Shown here: positions 43,644-53,114 of the stretch, one piece after another | Numbering within the stretch: position 1 is the first letter of the stretch | Layout of the letters: every line of letters begins with the position of its first letter | NCBI RefSeq assembly: GCF_947499265.1 | Contig: NZ_CANMNK010000007.1 | Span: 248,001 to 312,000 of the forward strand | Source: an uncultured Roseobacter sp. | GTDB lineage: Bacteria; Pseudomonadota; Alphaproteobacteria; Rhodobacterales; Rhodobacteraceae | Length of the DNA stretch: 64,000 nt | Direction: 5' to 3' | Position numbers and translations under genes: made by a program | Notes under the pieces: model-generated | Told to the model about the DNA's origin: nothing | What the model saw: the letters and a program-made list of their open reading frames with translations, nothing else | Databases searched by the model: none

Positions 43644-45800
43644 ATGACACCGCCTGACCAGCTCGACATTTCCGCGGACGATCTGGTCAGTCTCGTCACT
43701 AAATACAATCCAAAGACAAACGAAGCGCTGATCCGCGCGGCCTATGATTATGGCCGCGATATGCATGACGGTCAGTTTCGCCACTCAGGCGAGCCCTATT
43801 TCAATCACCCGGTTGCCGTATCCGCGATCCTGACGGAGCAGCAGCTGGATGACGCCACCATCATCACCGCACTGCTGCATGACACGATCGAGGATACGAA
43901 AGCCTCCTATGGCGAAGTGTCCAAGCTCTTTGGCGAAGAGGTGGCGGTATTGGTCGACGGCGTCACCAAGCTGACCAACCTGCAACTGAACTCCAGCGAA
44001 ACCAAGCAGGCCGAGAATTTCCGCAAGCTATTCATGGCGATGTCCAAGGATTTGCGGGTCATCCTGGTCAAGCTCAGTGACCGTTTGCACAACATGCGCA
44101 CGATCAAGGCGATGCGCCCGGAGAAACAGGCGCAAAAGGCGCGGGAAACCATGGACATCTTTGCCCCACTGGCGGGCCGGATGGGCATGCAATGGATGCG
44201 CGAGGAATTGGAAGACCTTGCGTTCCGGGTGCTGAATCCCGAAGGCCGTGCATCGATCATCCGCCGCTTCATCAACCTGCAGCGTGAAACCGGCGATGTG
44301 ATCCAGCGGATCACCGGCGACATGCGACTGGAACTCGACAAGGCGGGGGTGGAGGCCGAAGTCTTTGGCCGCGCCAAGAAGCCCTATTCGATCTGGCGGA
44401 AGATGCAGGAGAAGGAACAGACCTTTTCGCGTCTGAGTGACATCTACGGCTTTCGCATCCTCACTGAGAGCGAAGAGGATTGTTACCGCGCTTTGGGAGC
44501 GATCCACCAGCGCTGGCGCGCGGTACCGGGACGGTTCAAGGATTACATCAGCCAGCCCAAAAGCAACGGGTATCGCTCGATCCATACCACCGTGTCGGGG
44601 CGGGATGGCAAACGGGTGGAGGTTCAGATCCGCACCGGCCAGATGCACGATGTGGCCGAAACCGGCGTGGCGGCACATTGGTCCTACCGGGATGGTGTAC
44701 GCAGCCAGAACCCCTTTGCCGTCGATCCGGCCAAATGGATCACGCAGCTATCTGAACAGTTTGACGCCGAGGTCGACCACCAGGATTTCCTCGAAGCGGT
44801 CAAGCTGGAGATGTATTCGGACCAAGTCTTTTGCTTCACGCCCAAGGGCGAGGTGGTCAAGCTGCCGCGCGGTGCGACGCCGATTGACTTCGCCTTTGCC
44901 ATCCACACCCGGATCGGCATCGCCTGCGTGGGCGCCAAGGTTGATCACATGCGCGTCCCGCTCTGGACCCGTTTGAAAAACGGCCAGAGCGTCGAGATCA
45001 TCACCGCCGAAGGGCAAAGCCCGCAGGCCACATGGCTTGATATTGCCACAACGGGCAAGGCGCGCTCCGCAATCCGCCGTGCGCTGCGCGACGAGGACCG
45101 CGCGCGTTTTGTCAAACTGGGGCGCGAACTGGCCCGTTCCGCCTTTGAGCACGTGGGCAGAAAAGCCACCGACAAGGCCTTGGCCACGGCCGCGCGTCAC
45201 ATGCGATTTGAGAATCGCGACGATCTGCTGGCGCGCCTGGGCAGTGCCGAGATCACCGGTCGCGAAGTGGTGCAGGCGGTCTACCCTGATCTTGCGCCAA
45301 AAGCCGGTGAAAAGGTTGACGCGCGCCGTGCGGTGATCGGCCTGTCACAGGGGCAGTCGTTTGAACGCGCGTTCTGTTGCCAGCCACTGCCCGGCGAGCG
45401 GATTGTCGGCATCACCTTCAAGGGCCGCGGGGTGGTGGTGCACGCCATCGATTGCGACCGTCTGAGCGCCTATGAAGACCAGCTCGACCGCTGGCTGGAT
45501 CTGCGCTGGCACGAGGGCCCGCATTCTGCAATTTACGGTGCGACACTCGATGTCACGCTCAATAATGACGCTGGGACACTGGGGCGTATTTGCACCTTGA
45601 TCGGGGAATCTCGCGCGAATATCTCGGATTTGCAATTTATCGATAGGAAACCTGACTTTTACCGTCTTCTGATCTATGTGGAACTCAGAGATGTGGCACA
45701 TCTGCATTCGTTGATGCTGACACTTGAGGCAGAAAACGATGTGGCGGCAATATCGCGCTCCCGCAATCTGCCGCAGGGATCGGTCGAAACACCTGCCTGA
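43644..45800 (+). CDS. Bifunctional (p)ppGpp synthetase/hydrolase (RSH)
   Basis: A 718-residue RelA/SpoT homologue. The HD hydrolase domain (about residues 30-200) keeps ALLHDTIEDT; the synthetase domain (about 235-350) has SDIYGFRIL and PKSNGYRSIHTTV; the TGS domain follows (VFCFTPKGEVVKLPRG), and a C-terminal ACT domain ends the protein (LDVTLNNDAGTLGRICTLIG). Both activities appear intact. As the only RSH in the window it probably governs the stringent response. It follows rpoZ by 30 bases. Confidence 0.95.
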   Translation: MTPPDQLDISADDLVSLVTKYNPKTNEALIRAAYDYGRDMHDGQFRHSGEPYFNHPVAVSAILTEQQLDDATIITALLHDTIEDTKASYGEVSKLFGEEVAVLVDGVTKLTNLQLNSSETKQAENFRKLFMAMSKDLRVILVKLSDRLHNMRTIKAMRPEKQAQKARETMDIFAPLAGRMGMQWMREELEDLAFRVLNPEGRASIIRRFINLQRETGDVIQRITGDMRLELDKAGVEAEVFGRAKKPYSIWRKMQEKEQTFSRLSDIYGFRILTESEEDCYRALGAIHQRWRAVPGRFKDYISQPKSNGYRSIHTTVSGRDGKRVEVQIRTGQMHDVAETGVAAHWSYRDGVRSQNPFAVDPAKWITQLSEQFDAEVDHQDFLEAVKLEMYSDQVFCFTPKGEVVKLPRGATPIDFAFAIHTRIGIACVGAKVDHMRVPLWTRLKNGQSVEIITAEGQSPQATWLDIATTGKARSAIRRALRDEDRARFVKLGRELARSAFEHVGRKATDKALATAARHMRFENRDDLLARLGSAEITGREVVQAVYPDLAPKAGEKVDARRAVIGLSQGQSFERAFCCQPLPGERIVGITFKGRGVVVHAIDCDRLSAYEDQLDRWLDLRWHEGPHSAIYGATLDVTLNNDAGTLGRICTLIGESRANISDLQFIDRKPDFYRLLIYVELRDVAHLHSLMLTLEAENDVAAISRSRNLPQGSVETPA

Positions 45801-45886
45801 TGCCGCGACCCGGCCATTTAGAGGTCATAATTTTGGGGTTTTTGCACGGGCAAATGCCTCTCAAGGATTGAAAAGGACCCCGCCCG

Positions 45887-46558
45887 TTGGTTTTTAAACG
45901 CCGCGATCCCAAAAGTTGGCCTCGCGCCCTGGTCGAGCTGCTTTGGCCGCGCGGGGGGTGGGCGCGTGCGTTCCACTACGTCAAACATCGGATGCGGCGC
46001 TTGCCGGACAGCCCGGAACGTATCGCGCGCGGCATCTGGGCTGGCGTATTTGCCTCCTTCACACCCTTTTACGGGTTTCACTTTTTCATCGCGGCCGGGC
46101 TTGCGACGCTGATGCGCGGGAATGTGATTGCGTCGCTCATGGCGACGTTCTTCGGCAATCCACTGACCTACGTTCCGATTGGTGTCGCGGCGCTCTCGAC
46201 CGGCCATTGGTTGTTGGGCGATGACATGGACGCGCGGATCCCCCGTTCCTTCGGCGGTAAATTCGTCGATGCAGGTGCCGACCTCAAGGACAACTTCATG
46301 GCCATGTTCACCGAAGCCACGGCGGATTGGTCCCGGCTATCGGTCTTTTATGACGAGATTTTCTTTCCGTACATGGTCGGCGGCGTGTTGCCGGGCATCT
46401 TTTTTGCGAGCCTTTGTTATTATCTTTCCGTGCCGGTCATCCGCGTGTATCAAAAACGACGCAAGGGGATGATCAAATCGAAATTTGACGCCATAAAAGC
46501 CAAAGCTGCTGCAAAAGCAGATGCAAAACGCAAAGCGGAACACTCAACCGGGGACTAA
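45887..46558 (+). CDS. DUF2062 family membrane protein
   Basis: A 223-residue protein with the DUF2062 core ARGIWAGVFASFTPFYGFHFF and FFGNPLTYVPIG, and three to four hydrophobic segments. The C-terminus is a Lys/Ala-rich basic tail (KAKAAAKADAKRKAE). It begins with TTG at 45887. Function unknown. In Roseobacter-type genomes it commonly sits between rsh and pdxJ, as here. Confidence 0.82.
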   Translation: MVFKRRDPKSWPRALVELLWPRGGWARAFHYVKHRMRRLPDSPERIARGIWAGVFASFTPFYGFHFFIAAGLATLMRGNVIASLMATFFGNPLTYVPIGVAALSTGHWLLGDDMDARIPRSFGGKFVDAGADLKDNFMAMFTEATADWSRLSVFYDEIFFPYMVGGVLPGIFFASLCYYLSVPVIRVYQKRRKGMIKSKFDAIKAKAAAKADAKRKAEHSTGD

Positions 46559-46571
46559 TTGGGGGGCTGAT

Positions 46572-47327
46572 ATGGCCAATACCGAAAAACTGCGCCTCGG
46601 CGTAAACATTGACCACGTGGCAACGGTGCGCAATGCGCGCGGCGGGGCCTACCCGGATCCGCTGCGGGCGGCGCGTATTGCCGAAAAAGCGGGCGCGGAC
46701 GGGATCACGGCGCACCTGCGCGAAGACCGCCGCCACATCTCGGACGCAGACATCGAAGGGTTGATGGAGGTGCTGAACGTGCCTTTGAACTTCGAGATGG
46801 CTGCCACGGACGAGATGCAGAAGATCGCCCTGCGGCACAAACCGCATGCGGTCTGCATCGTGCCGGAAAAGCGCGAGGAGCGCACCACCGAGGGTGGCCT
46901 GGAAGTGGCGCGCGAGGAAAACAAGCTTGCGCATTTCATCGCCCCGCTCCGGGACGCGGGCTGCCGTGTGTCGATTTTCATTGCAGCGGACAAACGCCAG
47001 ATCGACGCCGCCCACCGCATTGGGGCACAGGTGATCGAACTGCACACCGGCGCTTATTGCGATGCTTATGCGGATGGTGAACTCGACACCCACCACGATG
47101 AACTCGACGCCCTGCGCGAGATGGCGACATACGCCCATTCGCTGGGGCTCGAAGTGCATGCGGGACACGGCCTTACCTATGACACGGTGATGCCGGTTGC
47201 GGCCTTCCCCGAGGTGATGGAACTCAACATCGGTCATTTTCTGATCGGGGAGAGTATTTTTCTGGGTCTCGAACCTGCGATCACCGAAATGCGCCGCTTG
47301 ATGGATGAAGCCCGTGCAGAGCGTTGA
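46572..47327 (+). CDS. pdxJ: Pyridoxine 5'-phosphate synthase
   Basis: A 251-residue TIM-barrel enzyme that condenses 1-deoxyxylulose 5-phosphate with 3-amino-2-oxopropyl phosphate to pyridoxine phosphate. Signatures: LGVNIDHVATVRNARGG, ITAHLREDRRHI, LNFEMAAT, IELHTGAYCDAY, HAGHGLTYD and ELNIGHFLIGES. Start at 46572 (Met-Ala-Asn-Thr); the open frame upstream to 46521 overlaps the DUF2062 gene. It overlaps the LysE-like gene by 23 bases. Confidence 0.95.
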   Translation: MANTEKLRLGVNIDHVATVRNARGGAYPDPLRAARIAEKAGADGITAHLREDRRHISDADIEGLMEVLNVPLNFEMAATDEMQKIALRHKPHAVCIVPEKREERTTEGGLEVAREENKLAHFIAPLRDAGCRVSIFIAADKRQIDAAHRIGAQVIELHTGAYCDAYADGELDTHHDELDALREMATYAHSLGLEVHAGHGLTYDTVMPVAAFPEVMELNIGHFLIGESIFLGLEPAITEMRRLMDEARAER

Positions 47328-47940
47328 TCTGCTGCTCCCGCTCTCGGCGGTGCTGCTGGGGTGGATGGTGATGGGCGGCAGTCCCGGGCCGGCGACGCTC
47401 GCGATTTCTGGCACCTCCATGCAGCAGGGGCGCCTCGCAGGTCTGACGTTGGCGGCGGGCATCGTAGTGGGCTCCGCCAGTTGGGGGATCGCAGCGGCGC
47501 TGGGCTTTTCAGCGGTGATGATGGCCAATGTCTGGCTCTTTGAGCTGATCCGTTATCTTGGGGCCGCCTATCTGCTCTATCTTGCGTTCAAATCCCTTCG
47601 ATCCGCATGGCGAGGCGCCGGGGTTACGGTCCTGCAGGTGCCACATAACCGGCTCTTTGCAAAAGGTCTGTTACTCCATCTGACGAACCCAAAAGCGATC
47701 CTCGGGTGGGGCGCGATTTACGCGATTGCCCTCACACCCGGATCAGGCCCTGCCGCGGTCTGGAGCCTGTTTGCCGCGCTGATCTGTTGCTCCATGGTGG
47801 TCTTTTTCGGCTACGCGCTGCTCTTTTCATGGGGGCCGATTGCGCGGGCCTACGTGCGCGCGCGCCGTGCATTCGAACTGACATTCGGCCTGCTCTTTGG
47901 CGCCGCCAGTTTCAAAATTCTGACGGCAAGGTTGGTATGA
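47305..47940 (+). CDS. LysE/RhtB-family translocator (second)
   Basis: A 211-residue membrane exporter with about six hydrophobic helices. The family N-terminus is [20 protein letters not shown], and [19 protein letters not shown] carries the N-P-K motif. The ATG at 47305 lies inside the end of pdxJ; a GTG at 47314 is an alternative. Its stop overlaps acpS (ATGA). The substrate is unknown. Only weakly similar to the LysE-like protein at 40247. Confidence 0.85.
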   Translation: MKPVQSVDLLLPLSAVLLGWMVMGGSPGPATLAISGTSMQQGRLAGLTLAAGIVVGSASWGIAAALGFSAVMMANVWLFELIRYLGAAYLLYLAFKSLRSAWRGAGVTVLQVPHNRLFAKGLLLHLTNPKAILGWGAIYAIALTPGSGPAAVWSLFAALICCSMVVFFGYALLFSWGPIARAYVRARRAFELTFGLLFGAASFKILTARLV

Positions 47941-48341
47941 TCCTCGGCATCGGCACCGATCTTGCGAATATCGAACGTATTCAGGGTACGCTGGACCGTT
48001 TTGGGGATCGTTTTCGCAACCGGGTCTTTACCGACATCGAACAACGCAAGGCGGAGCGGCGCAAGGATGTGGCGGGCACCTATGCCAAACGCTGGGCCGC
48101 GAAGGAGGCTTGTTCCAAGGCGCTTGGTACCGGCCTCGCCATGGGCATCGCGTGGAAGGATATGTCCGTCACCAATTTGCGCAGCGGTCAGCCCGTGATG
48201 CATGTGACCGGATGGGCCAGGGATCGTCTGGATGCGATGACGCCGGAAGGGCATGAGGCGGTCATTCATGTCACACTGACGGATGATCACCCCTGGGCGC
48301 AGGCCTTCGTGGTGATCGAGGCGTTGCCAAAAGCCACCTGA
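47937..48341 (+). CDS. acpS: Holo-[acyl-carrier-protein] synthase
   Basis: A 134-residue phosphopantetheinyl transferase that activates ACP with coenzyme A. The metal-binding Asp lies in [12 protein letters not shown] and the Glu in [16 protein letters not shown]. The ATG overlaps the upstream stop by four bases. Length is usual for the trimeric AcpS type. Confidence 0.93.
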   Translation: MILGIGTDLANIERIQGTLDRFGDRFRNRVFTDIEQRKAERRKDVAGTYAKRWAAKEACSKALGTGLAMGIAWKDMSVTNLRSGQPVMHVTGWARDRLDAMTPEGHEAVIHVTLTDDHPWAQAFVVIEALPKAT

Positions 48342-48522
48342 CCCGACGCATCACTCGCGTCACATCCACGTGATGTCGAAAGCCCGTCCGCCCTGAAACA
48401 GCGACCAGCCCTGCAATTTGCAGAATGCCATCAGCCAAGACTGTCCGACGCCGCGTGACCCCGCCTTGACTTGCCCCCCGCGCCCCCGCATTTAGGCGCA
48501 GACCAAATCATGGGAGCGCCAG
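48342..48522. other. Intergenic region between acpS and lepB
   Basis: 181 bases that should hold the lepB promoter. On the minus strand a protein-like string ends here: a 23-codon frame at 48431-48360 starting MAFCKLQGW and ending FDITWM. It continues open upstream but has no recognised ribosome site or family. It may be coincidence or the tail of a decayed gene. Confidence 0.3.
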
Positions 48523-49362
48523 ATGGCCGCCACAGAAAAAAAGCAGCAGAACGCCTTTCTTGAGACGATCAAAACCATCGTCTATGCGCTGCTGATTGCC
48601 GGTGTGTTCCGCACCCTGTTTTTTCAGCCGTTCTGGATCCCGTCAGGATCCATGAAGGAAACGCTTTTGGTGGGCGATTTCCTTTTCGTGAACAAGATGG
48701 CCTATGGCTATTCCTATGCATCCTGCCCCAGCCTGATCATGCCGCGATTTGGCGTGAATGTGGACGCAAAAGACATCTGCGGGTTTTTCGATGGCGACAA
48801 CACCCGTTTCCTTGGCGGTGAGCCGGAGCGGGGCGATGTCGTGGTTTTCCGCCATCCCGTCTCCGGTCGTGACTACATCAAGCGATTGATTGGGATGCCC
48901 GGGGACAGCATTCAGATGCGTGACAGTGTTGTGTTCATCAACGGGGTGGCCGCACCGCAGGAACCCGCGGGTGTTTTCGAGGAAATCATGGAGCCACAGG
49001 GACCGGAAGGCCGCCGCCCACGTTGTGGCAACGGACCCGTGGGCGATGGGGGTACCTGCCAGAAGACGCGCGCGATCGAAACCTTGCCCGGCGGCACCAA
49101 ACATGTGGTGCTGGACATTGGGTTGCAGGCCTCGGACCGCACAGGCGTCTACCAGGTGCCCGAAGGTCACTATTTCTTCATGGGGGATAATCGCGATAAC
49201 TCTGCCGACAGCCGTTTGGCGCAGCAGGTGCAGGGCGTCGGTTTTGTACCCTTTGAAAATCTGATTGGCCGGGCGGACCGTATCATGTTTTCCTCCGGTG
49301 GCCGCTCCATGCTCTTTTTCTGGACATGGCGAGGTGATCGTTTCTTCAAGGCGGTGGAGTGA
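48523..49362 (+). CDS. lepB: Signal peptidase I
   Basis: A 279-residue membrane protease that removes signal peptides. One N-terminal membrane segment (about residues 12-28) precedes the catalytic Ser in [17 protein letters not shown], the general-base Lys in [14 protein letters not shown], and the conserved [11 protein letters not shown]. Length is normal for proteobacterial LepB. It heads the lepB-rnc-era operon with a GTGA overlap to rnc. Confidence 0.95.
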   Translation: MAATEKKQQNAFLETIKTIVYALLIAGVFRTLFFQPFWIPSGSMKETLLVGDFLFVNKMAYGYSYASCPSLIMPRFGVNVDAKDICGFFDGDNTRFLGGEPERGDVVVFRHPVSGRDYIKRLIGMPGDSIQMRDSVVFINGVAAPQEPAGVFEEIMEPQGPEGRRPRCGNGPVGDGGTCQKTRAIETLPGGTKHVVLDIGLQASDRTGVYQVPEGHYFFMGDNRDNSADSRLAQQVQGVGFVPFENLIGRADRIMFSSGGRSMLFFWTWRGDRFFKAVE

Positions 49363-50045
49363 AGCTTTCTGCGGAATTGAGGTCCTTTCAGGACCGCTTG
49401 GGGCACAGGTTCGCACGCCCGGAGCTCTTGGCGCAGGCCGTCACCCACGCCTCGATGTCATCGGCCAATCGGGATGACAATCAGCGTCTTGAGTTTCTGG
49501 GCGACAGGGTGCTGGGTCTGGTCATGGCAGAGGCCCTGCTGTCCTTGGATAAATCCGCGACTGAGGGGCAATTGGCCCCGCGTTTCAACGCGTTGGTACG
49601 CAAGGAAACCTGCGCCGATGTGGCCCGCGAGATTGATCTGGGCGCGGTTCTGCGTCTGGGCAGATCGGAGATGCTGTCGGGCGGCAGGCGCAAACAGGCC
49701 CTGCTGGGAGATGGTATCGAGGCGGTGATTGCGGCGGTCTACATGGATGCCGGGTTCGAGGTGGCGCGCGCGCTGATCCTGCGCCTTTGGGGCACGCGCG
49801 TGCACGAAGTGGAGGAAGACGCGCGGGATGCGAAAACCGCGTTGCAGGAGTGGGCGCAGGCCCGTGGGCTGTCCCCGCCCGCCTATGTCGAAGTTGCGCG
49901 CACCGGGCCGGATCATGCGCCGGTCTTTACCATCGCGGCAGAACTCGAAACCGGCCAGAGCCAGAAAGCCACTGCTGGATCAAAGCGACAGGCGGAACAG
50001 GCGGCTGCCGGTAATCTGTTGGCCGAACTGGAGAAATCACCATGA
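49359..50045 (+). CDS. rnc: Ribonuclease III
   Basis: A 228-residue double-strand RNA endonuclease. The catalytic signature [20 protein letters not shown] is at about residues 40-60, [17 protein letters not shown] lies later in the RNase domain, and a C-terminal dsRNA-binding domain ends [19 protein letters not shown]. It starts with GTG at 49359, overlapping lepB. Confidence 0.95.
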   Translation: MKLSAELRSFQDRLGHRFARPELLAQAVTHASMSSANRDDNQRLEFLGDRVLGLVMAEALLSLDKSATEGQLAPRFNALVRKETCADVAREIDLGAVLRLGRSEMLSGGRRKQALLGDGIEAVIAAVYMDAGFEVARALILRLWGTRVHEVEEDARDAKTALQEWAQARGLSPPAYVEVARTGPDHAPVFTIAAELETGQSQKATAGSKRQAEQAAAGNLLAELEKSP

Positions 50046-50950
50046 GCACACGCGCCGGTTTTGTCGCCCTGATCGGAGAGCCGAATGCGGGGAAATCCAC
50101 GCTGCTGAACCGCATGGTCGGGGCCAAGGTGTCGATCGTGACCCATAAGGTGCAAACCACACGTGCGCGCATTCGCGGCGTGGCGATGGAGGGCGAGAGC
50201 CAGATCGTTTTTGTGGATACGCCGGGATTGTTTCAGCCACGCCGCCGCCTGGACCGCGCGATGGTTGCTGCGGCCTGGGGCGGGGCGGCGGATGCCGATG
50301 TCGTGGTTTTGCTGGTCGAGGCACAGCGGGGCGTGACGGAGGGCGTGGAGCGCATTCTCGAAGGGCTGGCCGATATTGGACAGGGTCGCAAAGTCGCGCT
50401 TGCGATCAACAAGATCGACCGGGTGCAGGCCGAGGTGTTGCTGGGGCTGAGCAAGGATCTGAACGACCGCTATCCCTTTGTGGAGACCTTCATGATCTCC
50501 GCGGAGCGTGGACACGGCGTGGATATGTTGCGGCATTGGCTGGCGGCAGAGGTGCCCGAAGGGCCCTGGCTATACCCCGAAGATCAGATCGCGGATTTGC
50601 CGATGCGGATGATTGCCGCCGAGATGACGCGCGAGAAGCTGACGCTACGGCTGCATCAGGAGCTGCCCTATCAACTGACGGTCGAAACCGAGGGCTGGGA
50701 AGAGCGCAAGGACGGATCCGCCAAGATCGATCAGTTGATCTATGTTGTGCGGGACGGGCACAAGGGGATCGTCCTGGGCCACAAGGGCGAGACCATCAAA
50801 GCCGTGTCCAAAGCCGCGCGTGAGGAGCTGGAGGAATTTCTGGGCCGCAAGATTCACCTGTTTCTTCAGGTCAAAGTGCGGCCAAACTGGCTGGACGAGG
50901 CGGAGCGCTATTCGGAAATGGGGCTGGAGTTCAAAGATGGCAACACCTGA
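50042..50950 (+). CDS. era: GTPase Era
   Basis: A 302-residue GTPase for 16S rRNA maturation and 30S assembly. G1 is [15 protein letters not shown]3 is VDTPGL, G4 is NKIDRV, and a C-terminal KH domain shows [22 protein letters not shown] sequence ([20 protein letters not shown]). The ATG overlaps the rnc stop by four bases, the classic rnc-era pair. Confidence 0.95.
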   Translation: MSTRAGFVALIGEPNAGKSTLLNRMVGAKVSIVTHKVQTTRARIRGVAMEGESQIVFVDTPGLFQPRRRLDRAMVAAAWGGAADADVVVLLVEAQRGVTEGVERILEGLADIGQGRKVALAINKIDRVQAEVLLGLSKDLNDRYPFVETFMISAERGHGVDMLRHWLAAEVPEGPWLYPEDQIADLPMRMIAAEMTREKLTLRLHQELPYQLTVETEGWEERKDGSAKIDQLIYVVRDGHKGIVLGHKGETIKAVSKAAREELEEFLGRKIHLFLQVKVRPNWLDEAERYSEMGLEFKDGNT

Positions 50951-50963
50951 GCGGGTTGCGCGT

Positions 50964-51002
50964 GCGGGAGCCTCCGGCGGAGATATTTTTGGCCAGAAGA
51001 AG
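50964..51002 (+). repeat. Rhodobacterales-type intergenic motif
   Basis: The 39 bases between era and the DUF1491 gene contain GCGGGAGCCTCCGGCGGAG followed by ATATTTTTGGCCAGAAGAAGG. I recall near-identical strings scattered through intergenic regions of many Roseobacter-group genomes; that is memory, not a search. CTCC (72-75 of 509xx) and GGAG (79-82) can pair, and the T-run after them gives a terminator-like outline, but the loop is very tight. Confidence 0.5.
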
Positions 51003-51013
51003 GTGGCGGCGCA

Positions 51014-51343
51014 ATGGCCCGGCTGACGGCGCGGTTCTGGATTGATGCCTATCTGGCGCGGCTGCGGACCCAGGATATTCCTGCGTTCATCGTCACCCAT
51101 GGGGATGACACCGCGGGCAGTGTTCTGGTCAAGGTGAACCAGTTGGATGGGCAGGCTACGGTATACCAGCGCAGTTACAATCTGTTGGATGACAAGCACT
51201 CCTGGGCCATTCTGGAACAAGGGGATGAGGTGCAGGTCGATGCCAGTATCACCCGGCAACGGGGGTTCGATCCGGATATCTGGGTGGTTGAGGTTGAGGA
51301 TCGGCAGGGACGGCACCTGCTCGATCAACCCGGGATGACCTGA
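51014..51343 (+). CDS. DUF1491 family protein
   Basis: A 109-residue protein with [29 protein letters not shown] and [34 protein letters not shown], the pattern of DUF1491, which is largely restricted to alphaproteobacteria. Function unknown. Its stop shares one base with the recO start, so co-translation is likely. Confidence 0.83.
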   Translation: MARLTARFWIDAYLARLRTQDIPAFIVTHGDDTAGSVLVKVNQLDGQATVYQRSYNLLDDKHSWAILEQGDEVQVDASITRQRGFDPDIWVVEVEDRQGRHLLDQPGMT

Positions 51344-52068
51344 TGGAGTGGCGTGACGAGGGCATTTTGCTGAACACCCGGCGTCACGGCGAAACCTCTG
51401 CGATCATCGAGGTTTTTACACCGGAACATGGGCGGCACGCGGGTGTTGTGCGCGGGGGCACCAGTCGCAAAATCGCGCCGATCCTGCAGCCCGGTGCGCA
51501 GCTGGATGTGGCGTGGCGGGCGCGGTTGGAAGACCACATCGGCAGTTTTCAGGTCGAGCCGGTGCGCAGCCGTGCTGCGGTGGCTCTGAGTGGCCGGCTG
51601 GCCCTCGCCGGGCTGAATGCCGTGACCGCATTGCTGGCGTTTTGTCTGCCGGAGCGGGAGCCGCATCCCCGCCTATACCGGCGGTCCGAACAATTGCTGG
51701 ATCTGCTGGATCAGGCGGAGTTGTGGCCACTGGCCTATCTGCGGTGGGAGATCTGCCTGTTGGAAGAGATGGGCTATGCGCTGGAGCTTGAGGCTTGCGC
51801 GGTGACGGGCACGCAGGACGATCTGGTCTATGTCTCGCCAAAATCGGGGCGTGCCGTTTCGAGAGCGGCAGCGGGCGTATGGGCGGACAGGTTGTTGCCG
51901 TTGCCGGATGTCCTAAGGGGACACGGGGATGCTGACAATGACCAGATTGCTCAGGGTCTGGTCACTACCGGGTATTTTTTGACCGCGCATCTGGCGCAAG
52001 ACCTGGGCAACAAGCCGCTGCCAGAGGCGCGCAGCCGTTTTGTCGAAGCTTTTACCCGTCAGCTTTGA
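51343..52068 (+). CDS. recO: DNA repair protein RecO
   Basis: A 241-residue protein that loads RecA with RecR/RecF on gapped DNA. The N-terminal OB fold begins [36 protein letters not shown] sequence, including VVRGGTSRK; the helical C-terminal part contains [24 protein letters not shown]. It overlaps the convergent lipoprotein gene by 17 bases at its end. Confidence 0.93.
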   Translation: MEWRDEGILLNTRRHGETSAIIEVFTPEHGRHAGVVRGGTSRKIAPILQPGAQLDVAWRARLEDHIGSFQVEPVRSRAAVALSGRLALAGLNAVTALLAFCLPEREPHPRLYRRSEQLLDLLDQAELWPLAYLRWEICLLEEMGYALELEACAVTGTQDDLVYVSPKSGRAVSRAAAGVWADRLLPLPDVLRGHGDADNDQIAQGLVTTGYFLTAHLAQDLGNKPLPEARSRFVEAFTRQL

Positions 52069-52459
52069 AAGTCATCGTCCTGCCGTCTTCAGTTGACAGG
52101 ATCAGCGTGTCGCCCAAAACCTCGGATTGGCTCATCTCGGACAGGGCCGAGAAATAAGCTGTCTCGGCTTCCAGATCGGGGCAGGCCATACGCGTCGCCG
52201 CAATTGGGCCCATCTCGAACCACGGATAGGGCGCGGTCATACTGCCTGTATAGCTGTTGCAGGGAGCCTTACCGGTGACTCGCCCGGGCTCGGGAAAAAT
52301 CAGCGTTGCTGCATAGTCGACTGCCGACTGATCCACTTCGACCAGCCGCCAGGTTTTCCCTGCGGCACCATAGGCATTCACAGTTTCGTCCTGATAGCAT
52401 CCCGCGACGAGGACCAAAGACGCCAGCGCAGCCGACGCCAGTCGCTTTCTGGCCATCAT
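52052..52459 (-). CDS. META-domain lipoprotein (HslJ-like)
   Basis: A 135-residue exported lipoprotein. The signal peptide ends in the lipobox LVAGC at Cys21. The remainder matches a META domain: [21 protein letters not shown] (the conserved G-x-C-N segment), [12 protein letters not shown]. Function unknown, possibly envelope stress. The start overlaps the TetR stop (ATGA), so the two are one operon. Confidence 0.82.
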   Translation of the reverse strand: MMARKRLASAALASLVLVAGCYQDETVNAYGAAGKTWRLVEVDQSAVDYAATLIFPEPGRVTGKAPCNSYTGSMTAPYPWFEMGPIAATRMACPDLEAETAYFSALSEMSQSEVLGDTLILSTEDGRTMTFKADG

Positions 52460-52977
52460 TTCAACGCCAGCACGAGGTCGATCATCGTGTCAAAGGCGGT
52501 TGCGGGATCTGCTTGATCCTTCAGTTGCGGCAGGCCGATCAGCGCGCCCAGACAGCTTTGCGCGAAGCCGGGATTGGTCACGCCGAGCTGTCGCAGCAGG
52601 TTGGTGAGATAGGTGAGGCGTTCGGCGTCAACCTGGGAGATGGCGGCGGCGACCGTGGACGACTTTTGCGCCCAGGCTCGAAAGGCCGGGTCTTGCGCGT
52701 CTGACAGAATCAGAGACCCAAAGCGGCGCAGACGTTGTTCTGAGGTGCCGTGTTCGGCAAGTGCGGCCAGCACTTGTGCAAAGGCTCGGGACTGCCAGTC
52801 GGAGATGATTGCCTCCTGAAAGGCGGGCACATCCTTGAAATGCCAATAGAAAGACCCTTTGGTGGTGCCGATCTTGCGTGCAAGAGGCTCTGCAGCCAAG
52901 GCGGAGGCACCTTTTTCGATCAGCTCCGCAAGGCCGGCATCGATCCATGATTGGCGGGTGAGTCGCTGGTGTTTCAT
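52456..52977 (-). CDS. TetR-family regulator
   Basis: A 173-residue regulator. The HTH spans residues about 10-55, with recognition helix TTKGSFYWHFKDVPAFQEAII; the ligand domain is short. Operon with the META lipoprotein gene, which it may control. Divergent or upstream targets are not evident; the 137 bases to mcd carry no clear dyad. Confidence 0.87.
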   Translation of the reverse strand: MKHQRLTRQSWIDAGLAELIEKGASALAAEPLARKIGTTKGSFYWHFKDVPAFQEAIISDWQSRAFAQVLAALAEHGTSEQRLRRFGSLILSDAQDPAFRAWAQKSSTVAAAISQVDAERLTYLTNLLRQLGVTNPGFAQSCLGALIGLPQLKDQADPATAFDTMIDLVLALK

Positions 52978-53114
52978 GCCCTAGGCATAGGTAGCTGCCC
53001 ACAATGCTGCAAGTGCGAAGAGAGCACAGGTGGCAAAATCGCGCAGCATCTTGAGCCCGGCGCAGCAGAGGCCCGCCGGTGCCCTCAAATCGAGCAGGTT
53101 TTTGCCGGCTTTTG

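Noticed and set aside
46473-47528. Minus-strand 351-codon frame opposite pdxJ
   Set aside because: The plus strand encodes a full pdxJ with all signatures; the minus frame has no ribosome site or recognised domain.
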